The notes beneath the pieces are model-generated. The model saw only the letters and a program-made list of their open reading frames with translations. It did not search any database and was not told the origin of the DNA. Positions 1 to 8,461 of a stretch of 22,316 bases of DNA are shown here, piece after piece (the first letter of the stretch is position 1; every line of letters begins with the position of its first letter). The stretch is from Mayfieldus profundus (GTDB taxonomy: Bacteria > Actinomycetota > Thermoleophilia > Solirubrobacterales > 70-9): positions 1-22,316 of the forward strand of contig JBBPIM010000033.1 of assembly GCA_038040325.1 (NCBI GenBank). The letters run 5' to 3'. The translations under genes were made by a program, and so were the position numbers.

Positions 1-1561
1 CGGCCGCCGCGCCCGCCGCGAGCGCCCCGGCGACGTAGCCCGAGTACCAGGGAAGCCCCGATGAGTCCGCGCAGGCCAGCGCCGCCAGCAGGGCGGCGAG
101 CAGCACCAGCGCGCGGCCCCCGCCCGGACCGGCAGCGACGGGAAGCAGGGCGAGACCGAGGATCAGCCCGGGAGCCAGGTAGCGCAGCCCCGACTCGAAC
201 CCGAGCGGCATGCCCTCGGGACCGGAGGCCGAGGCCGGGCTGGCCGCCCAAGCCACAACGCATGACACCCCCACGACGCCGAGCACTCGCAGCAGCGGCT
301 CCCGGCCGCGTGCGAAGCAGGCGGCCAGCCCCGCCAGCCCGAGAACCACCAGCAGCGGCCACAGCGTGCCGAGGGCGTCGTGCAGGCCACCGAAGAACCA
401 GTCGTCCCAGACCGAGCCGTCGAGGACGTAGGAGAGCACCGAGTGCTGCTCGCGGCCCCCCAGCGCCTGGTCGGGAGCCGGAAGCGACAGCGGCCCGACC
501 GACTTGACCCAGGGAAGCGGGCTGCCGGCATGGACGAGATTGCGGAGAAACCAGTAGCCGCACCCGGCGAGCAACGGCAGGCCGACCATCGCCGCGGTCC
601 GCCGGCGGCTTGCCGCCGGGGCGATCACCGTCAGCCCGACCGCAAGCCCTGCGGCCGGCGCAAGGTAGTTGAGCTTGACACCGGCGGCGAGCCCGGCCGC
701 AAGCCCGACGACGACCAGGGCACCGGGAGCAAGCCAGCCCTCGCGTCCCGCCGCGCGCGCGTTGACGGCCACGGCGACCGCCAAGAGCAGGAAGAAGATC
801 GCCGGGATGTCGTTGCGCATCGAGCCCGACTGGTCCGCCAGCGAGCCGGAGACGAGCACCGCCGCGACTCCGATCAGCGAAAGCGGCCCGACCCCGTGGG
901 GACGCCCGACGCACCACGCCGCCAGCAGGGTCCCGCAGAGCCATCCCAGGTTCAGCAGCGGCGAGAGGATGTCGCGGCCGAAGGCGAGGATGCCGGCGCC
1001 GTGCAGAAGCTCGGAGTTGGCCGGGTAGAACCAGGCGAGGAATTGCGGGGCGATGAACTCGAGATCGAAGGTCGAGCCGCTCTGCGCGAACAGCGCCGCG
1101 AACGGCCCGTGGTACCAGGTCGAGTCGAAGTTGGTAATGCCGGTGTCGAGGGCCAGCCGGACACCGATCGACCAATGGGCGACCGCCAGGCCGGCCACCG
1201 CGAGGGCGGCCGCGGTGAGCGCGGTGCCGGAAGGCGGGGCCGGCGGGCAGGAGGTGGCCGCCCGGGTCGATGCATCGGCGCCGGCGGCCGCCGCCGGCAT
1301 CCCCACCAGCAGGCGCAGGCCCAGCCCCGCGGCGACCACGCAAACGACGTACGAAACCTCCTCGAACAGGCCGAAAGCGCCGAGCAGCTCCGCCATCCAG
1401 AGCAGCAGCGCGGCTGCCAACAGCGCGTCGGCGAGCCAGCCCGGAGGCCCGGACCAACCGGGCAGCAGCCTCGCCCGCACCCGCGTCGCCCCCGCCGCCG
1501 CGGCGGCCAGCACCGCGGCGGTCTCCGCGGCTCCCAGCAGGTAATCGGACGCCCCAAGCAA
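1..1561 (-). CDS. Membrane glycosyltransferase, GT39/ArnT-like (3' end beyond window)
   Basis: The frame is open from a TTG at 1561 to the window edge, about 520 codons, with no stop. It is a polytopic membrane protein rich in Leu/Ala/Val helices. An acidic motif, NFDSTWYHGP (Asp near residue 146), followed by QFLAWFYPANSELLHGAGIL, resembles the first periplasmic loop and following helix of GT-C transferases that use polyprenyl-phosphate sugars. A conserved-looking SMRNDIPAIFFLL segment follows. The start is set by an in-frame TGA, the murJ stop at 1577-1579, only 15 bases upstream. An AGGGG Shine-Dalgarno at 1570-1574 lies 8 bases before the TTG. The gene directly follows murJ and is probably cotranscribed, which suggests an envelope role. 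Substrate and acceptor cannot be told, and the family call is moderate. Confidence 0.7.
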   Translation of the reverse strand, partial: MLGASDYLLGAAETAAVLAAAAAGATRVRARLLPGWSGPPGWLADALLAAALLLWMAELLGAFGLFEEVSYVVCVVAAGLGLRLLVGMPAAAAGADASTRAATSCPPAPPSGTALTAAALAVAGLAVAHWSIGVRLALDTGITNFDSTWYHGPFAALFAQSGSTFDLEFIAPQFLAWFYPANSELLHGAGILAFGRDILSPLLNLGWLCGTLLAAWCVGRPHGVGPLSLIGVAAVLVSGSLADQSGSMRNDIPAIFFLLLAVAVAVNARAAGREGWLAPGALVVVGLAAGLAAGVKLNYLAPAAGLAVGLTVIAPAASRRRTAAMVGLPLLAGCGYWFLRNLVHAGSPLPWVKSVGPLSLPAPDQALGGREQHSVLSYVLDGSVWDDWFFGGLHDALGTLWPLLVVLGLAGLAACFARGREPLLRVLGVVGVSCVVAWAASPASASGPEGMPLGFESGLRYLAPGLILGLALLPVAAGPGGGRALVLLAALLAALACADSSGLPWYSGYVAGALAAGAAA

Positions 1562-1576
1562 CGGCTCGTCCCCTGG

Positions 1577-3256
1577 TCAGCGGCTGCGCACCAGGCGCAG
1601 GATCTGGTCCAGCTCGCGCACCCGCAGCAGCCGCAGCAGCGCGAGGTAGCCGCAGGTCCCGGCGGCCAGCGCGAGTCCGAGCGAGCCGATCTGACCGCCG
1701 AGCGAGCGCCCGAGTGCGGAGTCGACCACGTCCCACACGACGTACGAGATCCCGGCCAGGGCGGCCGCGGCAGTCCCGATCCGGGCCGTGCTGTCGGCCA
1801 GCCTCCCCAGCTGCAGGCCGCCGAGCTCTCGGCGCAGCACCACGCACTGGGCAATGACACTGGCGGCGGTGGCGATCGCGGTCGCGGCGACGATCCCTCC
1901 CACGCCGAACGGGCCGTAAAGCGCCAGCGCGGCCAGTGCCGTGAAAGCGAGGTTGACCGCGGCGATCGCGGTCGGCACCCAGGGCTGCTGGAGGCTGAAA
2001 AAGGTGCGCGTCAGGAGCAGGAAGAGGCCGTTGAAGGGAAGCGAGAAGGCGAACCAGAACAGAGCGACGGCGACCAGGTCTGTCTGCGATGCATCGAACT
2101 CGCCGCGCTCGTAGACGAGCCGGATCATCGGCTCCGAGAGGACCAGGATCGCCGCCATCGCCGGGACCAGCAGCAGCACGATCTGGCGCATCCCGTTGGC
2201 CATCGTATTGCGCAGGTCGTCGCGAGCGCCGCGGGCGGCGAAGCGGGCCAGGGTCGGAAACAGCACCGTGGCCACCGCCACCGAGAAGATCCCCTGCGGC
2301 AGCATGTAGATGCGAAACGCCTTGTCGATCGCGGCCGGGGCACGATCGGACACCAGCGTCCCGAAGAAGCTGTTGATGACGAGGTTGAAGTTGATCAGCC
2401 CGAGGCTGATCGTCACCGGCAGCATCAGCAGCAGCACCCGCCGCACCTGCGGCGCGCGCCAGTTGAGCGAACGCGTAAACCGAAACGGCGTTTTGCGCAG
2501 GTCGACCGCCGGGATCAGCAGCTGCACCGCCGTGCCCACCAGCACCCCGATCGCGTAGGCGTAGATGCGGTGGTCCTCCGAGAAGGCCGGCGCCAGCGCC
2601 ACCAGCACCGCGATGATCGCGACGTTCCAGAAGAACGGCGAGATCGCAAAGGCGCCGAAGCGGTCGTAGCTGTTGAGCACCCCCACGACCATCCCCGTGG
2701 TGCCGAGCATGATCAGGATCGGGAACAGCAGCTGCGACAGGGTCACTGTGAGGTCGACGAGCTCGGGGCCGAAGCCGGGGGCGAAGATCGGCATCAGCAC
2801 CGGCGCCAGCAGCACGAACAGCGCCGTCAGCGCCCCGAGGAACATCGTCACCGCGAAGATCAGCGTCGAAGCAAGGCGGAAGGCCTCGCGCTTGTTGCCC
2901 TTCTCGAGCTGCTCGGTGAAGACGGGCACGAAGGCGGCCTGGATCGCCGCGTCGGCGAACAGGCTGCGCACAAGGTTGGGCACCTGGAACGCGATCGTGA
3001 AGGCAGACATCGGCCCCTTCACGCCGAAATAGCTGGCAGCGACGATCTCGCGCACAAGGCCGGCGATGCGCGACGCGGCGGTCGCGATCGAGAAAAACGC
3101 GGTGGAGCGGGCGATCCTCCCGGCGCGCTCACCTGGCGCCGGGGGGCCGGCCAGCTCCTCACCGGGCTCGAATGCCTCGGCAGTGCGCTCCGCCGCGTCG
3201 AGCTCGAGCTCGGAACCTGACTGCTCTGGGCTGTCGGGGGCCTGGGGTCGTTCCAA
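1577..3256 (-). CDS. murJ: MurJ/MviN lipid II flippase
   Basis: 559 codons encode a polytopic MOP-superfamily transporter. The family is known to move lipid-linked peptidoglycan precursor across the cytoplasmic membrane. An acidic cytoplasmic N-terminal extension of about 45 residues precedes the first helix. Family signatures are visible: TAASRIAGLVREIVAASYFG in the first helix region, a PNLVRSLFADAAIQAAFVPVF stretch, MLPQGIFSVAVATVLFPTLA and YERGEF. Length fits MurJ. The mycobacterial C-terminal pseudokinase is absent. The start is TTG at 3256 with no clear Shine-Dalgarno, so the true start could be a little downstream within the acidic extension. It is divergent from rpsT, and the glycosyltransferase follows 15 bases after its stop. 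Confidence 0.93.
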   Translation of the reverse strand: MERPQAPDSPEQSGSELELDAAERTAEAFEPGEELAGPPAPGERAGRIARSTAFFSIATAASRIAGLVREIVAASYFGVKGPMSAFTIAFQVPNLVRSLFADAAIQAAFVPVFTEQLEKGNKREAFRLASTLIFAVTMFLGALTALFVLLAPVLMPIFAPGFGPELVDLTVTLSQLLFPILIMLGTTGMVVGVLNSYDRFGAFAISPFFWNVAIIAVLVALAPAFSEDHRIYAYAIGVLVGTAVQLLIPAVDLRKTPFRFTRSLNWRAPQVRRVLLLMLPVTISLGLINFNLVINSFFGTLVSDRAPAAIDKAFRIYMLPQGIFSVAVATVLFPTLARFAARGARDDLRNTMANGMRQIVLLLVPAMAAILVLSEPMIRLVYERGEFDASQTDLVAVALFWFAFSLPFNGLFLLLTRTFFSLQQPWVPTAIAAVNLAFTALAALALYGPFGVGGIVAATAIATAASVIAQCVVLRRELGGLQLGRLADSTARIGTAAAALAGISYVVWDVVDSALGRSLGGQIGSLGLALAAGTCGYLALLRLLRVRELDQILRLVRSR

Positions 3257-3266
3257 GCTAGTTGGC

Positions 3267-3272
3267 TATAGT
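3267..3272 (+). promoter_or_regulatory. Candidate -10 element for rpsT (CTATAG core shared by both strands)
   Basis: TATAGT lies about 50 bases before the rpsT ATG in the short divergent murJ/rpsT gap. The CTATAG core is self-complementary, so it could also serve murJ, whose TTG lies about 9 bases beyond on the other strand. No good -35 is visible. This is a weak prediction. Confidence 0.3.
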
Positions 3273-3285
3273 CGGCGGCCGCTCT

Positions 3286-3305
3286 GAGCCGGGAGTTCCC
3301 GGCTC
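3286..3305 (+). promoter_or_regulatory. Perfect 9-bp hairpin in the rpsT leader
   Basis: GAGCCGGGA and TCCCGGCTC form a perfect inverted repeat separated by two bases, ending 13 bases before the rpsT ATG. No T-run follows, so it is not a classical terminator. S20 is autoregulated at translation in E. coli. This stem, next to a start codon with no Shine-Dalgarno, is a plausible operator or leader structure; that role is inference. Confidence 0.4.
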
Positions 3306-3318
3306 CGCGCTCACAAAG

Positions 3319-3579
3319 ATGGCCAACATAGCCTCACAGAAGAAGCGGATCTTACGCAGCGCACGCGAGCAGGCGGAAAACCGCAGGCTGACCAGCGCCG
3401 TCAAGACCCATTTCCATCGCCTCGAGCAGGCGGTCGCCGCGAATGACGCCGGAGCCATCGAGGCGGAGCACCGCTCCCTCGTCTCGCGCATCGACAAGGC
3501 GGTCCAGAAGGGCGGCCTCGCGCCGCGCAACGGGGCGCGCAAGAAGTCGCGGGCCGCGAAGGTCGCCGCGCGAGGCTAG
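3319..3579 (+). CDS. rpsT: 30S ribosomal protein S20
   Basis: 86 residues beginning MANIASQKKRIL, the standard S20 start. It is a helical, Lys/Arg-rich protein binding 16S rRNA in the small subunit. The ATG at 3319 is chosen over an upstream in-frame start because the family begins at this motif. The usual central segment, here SRIDKAVQKGGLAPRNGARKKSR, and the basic C-terminus are present. It is convergent with holA, with only 10 bases between the stops. Confidence 0.95.
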   Translation: MANIASQKKRILRSAREQAENRRLTSAVKTHFHRLEQAVAANDAGAIEAEHRSLVSRIDKAVQKGGLAPRNGARKKSRAAKVAARG

Positions 3580-3589
3580 GCCGACCGAC

Positions 3590-4567
3590 TCAGGCTGCCG
3601 CCCCCGCGGCGCGGCGCAGGGCCAGGGTCAGCGCCACGTCGTCGCCGTAGTCCGCGCCCCCCCGGCACCAGACTTCGAGGTCGGCGAGCGCCGCGGTCGC
3701 CTCGCGCAGCTGCTCCAGCGAGGTGTGACGGACGCGGGCGACGAGCTGCTTCGCGGCGTATGGGTGCATGCCCAGCTCCGACTCGACCTGCTTGGGCGCC
3801 GCACCGGCCTCGAGCCGCACCAGCGCCAGGTGGCCCTTGCGCAGCCGTGAGGCGACACCGTAGATCAGCCCGGTGACGTTCTCGCCCTGGCCGATCAGCC
3901 GCTCCGCGATCGCAAGGGCCCGCTCCGCGTCGCGCTCGAGCAGGGCATCCGAGAGCGACCACACCGCGGTCTCGGAGGCGTCGCTGATCATCGCCTCGAG
4001 GTCGCTTGCCGTCACCTCGCCTTCATCGCCGGCCCAGAGCGCGAGCCGATCCAGCTCGTTACCCAGCCGCAGCGGGCTGGCGCCCATCCGCTGCACCAGC
4101 ATCCGCGCCGCTTCAGGCTCGAGACGGAAGCCAAGCTCGCCAGCGTCCGCGACCAGACGCCGGGGGAGGTCGCGCTCGCGCGGCGCGTCGTAGCTGAGCA
4201 CCTCTCCCCCCGCGCCCTTTACCGCTGCCGCGAGCTTCGCCGGTGCCTTGCCGCGGGCCAGCAGCACGACGGTGAGATCTGGTGGAAGCTGGGAGATCGC
4301 CGCGGACACCGCCTTCTGCTCTGCGTCGCGCCAACGCTCCACCCCATCGGCGAGCAGGTAGCGGCGAGCGGTCGTCAGCGAGAGCGCCGGGATCGTGGCG
4401 ACGAACGCGTCCGCGTCGGGTGCTCCCCTCCCCTCGATCGGCTCGAAGACCTCCAGGGCAGTCGCCCCACCCTCGGACTCCGCGCGGGCGCGCAGGCGCA
4501 CCCGGGTGGCGTGGATCTTCGCCTCGTCGGTTCCAGCGACCAGGTACGCCGGCTTCATGTCGGCCAT
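3590..4567 (-). CDS. holA: DNA polymerase III subunit delta (clamp loader)
   Basis: 325 residues of HolA type. The delta subunit opens the sliding clamp within the clamp-loader complex. The N-terminal AAA+-like part (MADMKPAYLVAG, then FVATIPALSLTTARRYLLADGVERW) lacks an ATP-binding P-loop, as expected for delta. A middle segment, GASPLRLGNELDRLALWAG, and the C-terminal helical region (HPYAAKQLVARVRH) match the family. Two starts are possible: ATG at 4567, or a second ATG at 4558 that gives the more usual MKPAYLVAG. The chain comEA-comEC-(unknown)-holA, with rpsT convergent after it, is a common bacterial neighbourhood. Confidence 0.92.
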   Translation of the reverse strand: MADMKPAYLVAGTDEAKIHATRVRLRARAESEGGATALEVFEPIEGRGAPDADAFVATIPALSLTTARRYLLADGVERWRDAEQKAVSAAISQLPPDLTVVLLARGKAPAKLAAAVKGAGGEVLSYDAPRERDLPRRLVADAGELGFRLEPEAARMLVQRMGASPLRLGNELDRLALWAGDEGEVTASDLEAMISDASETAVWSLSDALLERDAERALAIAERLIGQGENVTGLIYGVASRLRKGHLALVRLEAGAAPKQVESELGMHPYAAKQLVARVRHTSLEQLREATAALADLEVWCRGGADYGDDVALTLALRRAAGAAA

Positions 4568-4597
4568 GCGGCGAGTGTATTGCCGGGCCCGGCGCGG

Positions 4598-5362
4598 CTA
4601 CTTGCCGTGCTTCTTGTTCTTGCTCTTGCCCTTGCCGGCGGCGGCAGGCAACACGGCGGGCGCGTCATCGTCGGCCTTGGGCAGCGGAGACACAGGCTTG
4701 GGCGACTTGTCGGGTTTCGGGGGCTTGTCGGGTTTCGAGGGCTTGTGAGGCTTCGGGGGCTTGTCCGTGCCATTCGCATCGTCCGGCGCCGTACCTGGCG
4801 GCGCGGCCGGCTGCGGGGTCTGGGGCTGCGGGCCAGGGGTCGGCGGCGGCTGCGGTCCGGGCGACGGCTCCACCGAAGTGCCGACGGTCCCGGCGCTGGG
4901 GGAGATCGGGTCGACGGTTGCCGGCACCGAGTTGGGGCCGCCCGGTCCTCCAGGACCGCCGCCCTTGCCGCCTTTTCCACCGGGGGAACCGTTGGATCCT
5001 TCACGACCACCTGGCGGCGCCTGCAGGGGCCCGCTCACCAAGGTAGGCAAGGCCGAGCTGGTCACCTCGGCCGGGGAACTCGCCGAAGGCCCTGACAGCC
5101 GCGCCGCAGGCGGGGCACTGGGCGCGCCATCGATCTCCAGCACCTGATCGGCACCGTTGCGGCTCCCCGCCGGGCTCAATGGCCATCCCTGTGTCGCCAG
5201 CGAGGCGACCAGTGCGAATGCCAGCACCACGAACCCACCGACCAGACCCAGCGAGACGATCCCGACACGACCGAACAGGGAGTCGCCTGCACGGCCGAAC
5301 AGGGATCCCATCCCCGAGAGTCGGTCGTGCGATGGGATCGGATTTGGATAGACGGGAAGCAT
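4598..5362 (-). CDS. Single-pass membrane protein with Gly-rich and Lys/Pro-rich tail, function unknown
   Basis: About 254 residues from ATG 5362. That start is chosen because AGGCAAGG directly precedes it and the additional in-frame sequence upstream looks non-coding. The N-terminus carries a near-repeat (GSLFGRAGD, then DSLFGRVGI), then one transmembrane helix at about residues 33-54. The rest is low complexity: a Ser/Ala/Pro part, a collagen-like Gly stretch (GGKGGKGGGPGGPGGPN), a Pro-rich part, a run of KPPKP/KPDKP units and a basic end (KGKSKNKKHGK). It is probably an outward-facing anchored protein that contacts cell wall or DNA by charge; this is inference. It sits between comEC and holA, so a role in DNA uptake is possible but unproven. 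Confidence 0.7.
   Translation of the reverse strand: MLPVYPNPIPSHDRLSGMGSLFGRAGDSLFGRVGIVSLGLVGGFVVLAFALVASLATQGWPLSPAGSRNGADQVLEIDGAPSAPPAARLSGPSASSPAEVTSSALPTLVSGPLQAPPGGREGSNGSPGGKGGKGGGPGGPGGPNSVPATVDPISPSAGTVGTSVEPSPGPQPPPTPGPQPQTPQPAAPPGTAPDDANGTDKPPKPHKPSKPDKPPKPDKSPKPVSPLPKADDDAPAVLPAAAGKGKSKNKKHGK
4672..4772 (-). repeat. Degenerate in-gene repeat coding KPxKP units
   Basis: Short tandem units of the form GGCTTGTCGGGTTTCGGG (plus-strand reading) recur several times. They encode alternating Lys-Pro-Pro/Asp-Lys-Pro motifs in the tail of the unknown membrane protein. Such repeats expand and contract easily. Confidence 0.6.
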
Positions 5363-5478
5363 CCTTGCCTCGCTACCTATTCTCGACCTCCTGCGGACGG
5401 CTGAACCCCGGAGGCCCGACGATTCCCTATTCACGGTAGTCCATTCGTTGAGGCGCCGATCGCAAGCGGGCACGGCGG

Positions 5479-7794
5479 TCAGCGCTCGGTGTCGACCCGC
5501 GCGTCACGCTTTGCCGCTTCGATCGTCACCGACCCGTCGACATCGGTCCGCAGCACCGGAACGCCGTGGGCCTCCAGTGTGGCCATGGTCCCGGGCTCGG
5601 GGTGTCCGAAGGGGTTTTCGGCCCCGACGGAGATCACCGCAAGGCGCGGCGCCGCGCGGTCCAGCAACGCTGCGAGCCCGGCGTCGGCGCTGCCGTGGTG
5701 GGAGACCTTGAGCACGTCGAGCGGTCCTGGGTCCATCGGCACAGCCTCCGCCTCGGCATCGCCGGTCAACAGCATCTCGAAATCCCGCCAGCGGGCGAGC
5801 AGCACCAGCGAGCGGGCGTTGGGATCGCCGGCCTGCTCGGCTGTTGCGCCGCCGGCCGCCAACTCGCCGGGAGGCCACAGGGCCTCGAGCCGCAGGCCCC
5901 CGGTACGCAGCTCGCCGCCTTCGGCGAGGCGGGTCGGCACGGCACCAGCGGCGGCCGCCTCGGCGAGCAGCCCGCGCCCGGCCTCGGCGTAGACGAGGCG
6001 CCGCACGGGCAATGCGCCAAACAGCTCCTCGATCCCGCCCGCGTGGTCCGACTGGTCGTGGGTCACCACGGCGGCGGCGAGGGCGGAAACACCGAGCTGC
6101 TCCAGCTTGCCGCGCAACCCGGCCCCGCGCGGGCCCCCGTCCACCAACACCGGCTCGGCGGCATGGGGCTGCAGCAGGATCGCGTCGCCCTGCCCGACGT
6201 CGAGCACGGTGACCCGCAAGCCGGCCGGCCGGTCGTGCGGAGCCGGACCGGAGAGCACCGCCGCGCCCAGCGCCAGAAGCCCGACGCCTGTTGCGGCGGC
6301 GAGCGCCCGCCAGCTGCCCGCGACCGTGGTCACCATTCCGCCCCAGGACCGGGCCCAGGCGCGAGCTACCAGAGCGCTCGCGAGCATGGCGGCGTAGACC
6401 CCGGCTACCGCCGGCCATCCGTCGAGCCGCAGAGGCGCGAGCGCCCAGCCTGGGCGGCCCAGCCACTCCGCGACCTGGGCGATGTAGGCGAGCAGCAGGG
6501 CATTGACCCAGTTGAGCGGCTCGACCGGCAGTCCCGGGACCTGTCCCGCGCCGGCGGCGAGCATCCCCAGCCACATCGCCGGCGCCACCGCCGGGAACGC
6601 CAGCAGGTTTGCCACCAGCGTGGTCGCCGACAGCGACTCGAAGTGGTGCGCCATCAGTGGAGCCGTGGCCACGGTGGCGGCAATCGTCACCGCCAGCCCC
6701 TCCGCCAGCGCCCGGCGCCATCCTCCGGCGCCGAGCCGCGCCTCGAAGCGCCGCCGCAGAGGGCCGGCCGCAAGGAAGATCCCGCACACCGCCGCGAAGC
6801 TGAGCTGCCAACCGACATCCCCGCTCGCCCGCGGGTTCAGCGCCAGGGTGACCGCGGCGGCAAGCAGGAGGGCGTAGACGCGCGATGCCGGGCGCCCTGC
6901 CAGCGTGGCGACCATCGCAGCGGCGCCCATCGCGCCGGCCCGCTGGATCGAGGGGCCGCCGCCGGCGAGTGGGACGTAGAGCGCGATCAGCGCCAGCAGC
7001 CAGACCAACCGCGCCCGCAGCGGGATGCCCAGGGCGGCAAGAAAGGGGGCCGCGAGCAGCGCCAGCAGCAGCACGTTCTGACCGCTGACCGCCAGCAGGT
7101 GGGCAAGGCCACTGCGCCTGAAGTCCTCGGCGGTGCGGGGATCGATCCGGTCGTCCTCGCCGAGCACGAAGCCGCGTGCCAGCGCCTCCTCGCGCTCGGG
7201 CATCCCGCGCGTCAGCGCCTCCTCCGCGCGGAGCCGGATGCGGTCGATCCGCCCGGGGAGCCCACCGCGGCGTCTGCCGGTCAGGTCGATCCTGCTCACC
7301 CTGACGATCCGCCGCACACCCTGGCGGCGCAGATAACCCTGATACCAGGGCGGCGGCTCGGCGACGGTACCCCGGGCCCGCACCTCGGCGCCGACCGGCA
7401 GGTTCGACACCGGCTCGGGCGCCTCGAGCAGCAGTCGCCCGGCGGGAGTATCGACGCGGACCCGCACCACCTCTCCCGAGCGGCGCGGCACCGCGGCCAC
7501 ATGACCGCGGACCGCGAGGCGGGCCCCAGGGCGTCCCGCATATGCGCCGCGGTCGATCGCCCGCAGCCGGGCCGCGCCCGCCAGCAGGCCGGTGCAGAGA
7601 GCCACCAGCGCCACCAGCGCAACCCAGGGTCGCGGAGAGCGCGCTCGCGACGGTGAGAGGGCGGCCAGCGAGGCGAGCGCCAGTGCGAGCGCCGCGCCGG
7701 CCGATTGGCCCCCGGCCCCCTCGCAGAGCGGCGAAAGGGCGAGGCCGGCCGTCAGTCCCCCGACGGCAAGAAAGCGCCAGTCGGGCGACTTCAA
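5479..7794 (-). CDS. comEC: ComEC/Rec2 DNA-uptake channel with metallo-beta-lactamase domain
   Basis: 771 residues with the full ComEC layout. There are N-terminal transmembrane helices and a DUF4131-type OB-like part. The competence domain contains ARGFVLGEDDRIDP and LAHLLAVSGQNVLLL. A C-terminal metallo-beta-lactamase domain follows (LDVGQGDAILLQ; THDQSDH at 578-584; LLTGDAE at 675-681; SHHG at 698-701; FGHPEP at 729-734). The family forms the inner-membrane channel for single-stranded DNA in natural transformation. The C-terminal domain may degrade the other strand. The start is TTG at 7794, overlapping the comEA stop by four bases (TTGA), which suggests translational coupling. No frameshift is seen, so it looks intact. 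Confidence 0.95.
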   Translation of the reverse strand: MKSPDWRFLAVGGLTAGLALSPLCEGAGGQSAGAALALALASLAALSPSRARSPRPWVALVALVALCTGLLAGAARLRAIDRGAYAGRPGARLAVRGHVAAVPRRSGEVVRVRVDTPAGRLLLEAPEPVSNLPVGAEVRARGTVAEPPPWYQGYLRRQGVRRIVRVSRIDLTGRRRGGLPGRIDRIRLRAEEALTRGMPEREEALARGFVLGEDDRIDPRTAEDFRRSGLAHLLAVSGQNVLLLALLAAPFLAALGIPLRARLVWLLALIALYVPLAGGGPSIQRAGAMGAAAMVATLAGRPASRVYALLLAAAVTLALNPRASGDVGWQLSFAAVCGIFLAAGPLRRRFEARLGAGGWRRALAEGLAVTIAATVATAPLMAHHFESLSATTLVANLLAFPAVAPAMWLGMLAAGAGQVPGLPVEPLNWVNALLLAYIAQVAEWLGRPGWALAPLRLDGWPAVAGVYAAMLASALVARAWARSWGGMVTTVAGSWRALAAATGVGLLALGAAVLSGPAPHDRPAGLRVTVLDVGQGDAILLQPHAAEPVLVDGGPRGAGLRGKLEQLGVSALAAAVVTHDQSDHAGGIEELFGALPVRRLVYAEAGRGLLAEAAAAGAVPTRLAEGGELRTGGLRLEALWPPGELAAGGATAEQAGDPNARSLVLLARWRDFEMLLTGDAEAEAVPMDPGPLDVLKVSHHGSADAGLAALLDRAAPRLAVISVGAENPFGHPEPGTMATLEAHGVPVLRTDVDGSVTIEAAKRDARVDTER

Positions 7795-8390
7795 GGCTGA
7801 AGGCGGCCGCGCAGCGCCTCCATCGTCGCCGGCCCGATCCCATTCACCTCGTCGAGCTGGTCGACCGAGGAGAGCCCGCCGTGCTGATCACGGAACGCGA
7901 TGATGTCCCCGGCCGTGACCGGGCCGATCCCCTCGATCGTGTCGAGCTGCTCGACCGTCGCCGAGCCGAGGCTTATCGGCCCCTCGTCACCGGCTGCGCC
8001 CGGAACCGCGGCGGTGGCGGACGCTCCCGCGGCGCGCTCCGGCACCACCACCTGCTGCCCGTCGGAGAGCCGCGCGGCGAGGTTCACCTGGTCGAGCAGG
8101 GCCCTCGGGCCACCGCCCCCGGCCCGCCGGACCGCATCGGTCACCCGCGCCCCGGCGGGGAGCCGGTACACGCCCGGATCGCGCACCGCGCCGGCCACGT
8201 GCACGACCACGTCCCGGCCACCTTCCTCGCTGATCTTCAACGGCACCGCGGCCGGCGCCGACCGCCCCGGCTCGCTTCCCTGATCTGCGACCGCCCGTGC
8301 CCCGACCAGCAGCAGCGCAACTGCGACGGCCCCGTAGACGGCCAGCTGCGAACGGCTCAGCTCCGACACACTGCGATCGTCGGGCCGCAC
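7791..8390 (-). CDS. comEA: ComEA-like DNA receptor (TM + SLBB + helix-hairpin-helix)
   Basis: 199 residues from a GTG start. One transmembrane helix lies at about 16-35. An SLBB-type domain follows at about 60-118 (VVVHVAGAVRDPGVYRLPAGARV). The C-terminal helix-hairpin-helix pair is at 145-199, with IEGIGPVTA and VNGIGPATM as the two hairpins. The family binds incoming double-stranded DNA outside the membrane and hands it to ComEC, encoded directly downstream. An alternative GTG at codon 8 is possible, since neither start has a strong Shine-Dalgarno. No pilus genes are visible nearby, so competence itself is not shown. Confidence 0.93.
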   Translation of the reverse strand: MRPDDRSVSELSRSQLAVYGAVAVALLLVGARAVADQGSEPGRSAPAAVPLKISEEGGRDVVVHVAGAVRDPGVYRLPAGARVTDAVRRAGGGGPRALLDQVNLAARLSDGQQVVVPERAAGASATAAVPGAAGDEGPISLGSATVEQLDTIEGIGPVTAGDIIAFRDQHGGLSSVDQLDEVNGIGPATMEALRGRLQP

Positions 8391-8420
8391 CGGTCACCGG
8401 TGGCGCGTCGATTCGGACCG

Positions 8421-8441
8421 GAGGCGCACAATTTGCGCCTC
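8421..8441. terminator. 8-bp stem-loop between acylphosphatase and comEA
   Basis: GAGGCGCA and TGCGCCTC form a perfect stem around a CAATT loop, 20 bases beyond the acylphosphatase stop on the minus strand. There is no T-run, so it may be a Rho-dependent or weak terminator, or an RNA-stabilising hairpin in front of comEA. Confidence 0.45.
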
Positions 8442-8461
8442 TAGAGGCTGGTGCACCGGAC

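Noticed and set aside
380..3220. A 946-codon plus-strand open frame
   Set aside because: It is antisense to murJ and the glycosyltransferase, is full of Arg/Gln/His/Gly without domain structure, and results from the high GC and codon bias of the opposite strand.
4582..4593. GCCGGGCCCGGC palindrome between holA and the unknown membrane protein
   Set aside because: It is symmetric but has no loop or T-run, and in DNA this GC-rich such 12-mers arise easily; I could not support a terminator or operator.
5504..7843. Long open frames on both strands over comEC
   Set aside because: They are alternative frames of comEC with Arg/Gly-rich translations and no motifs.
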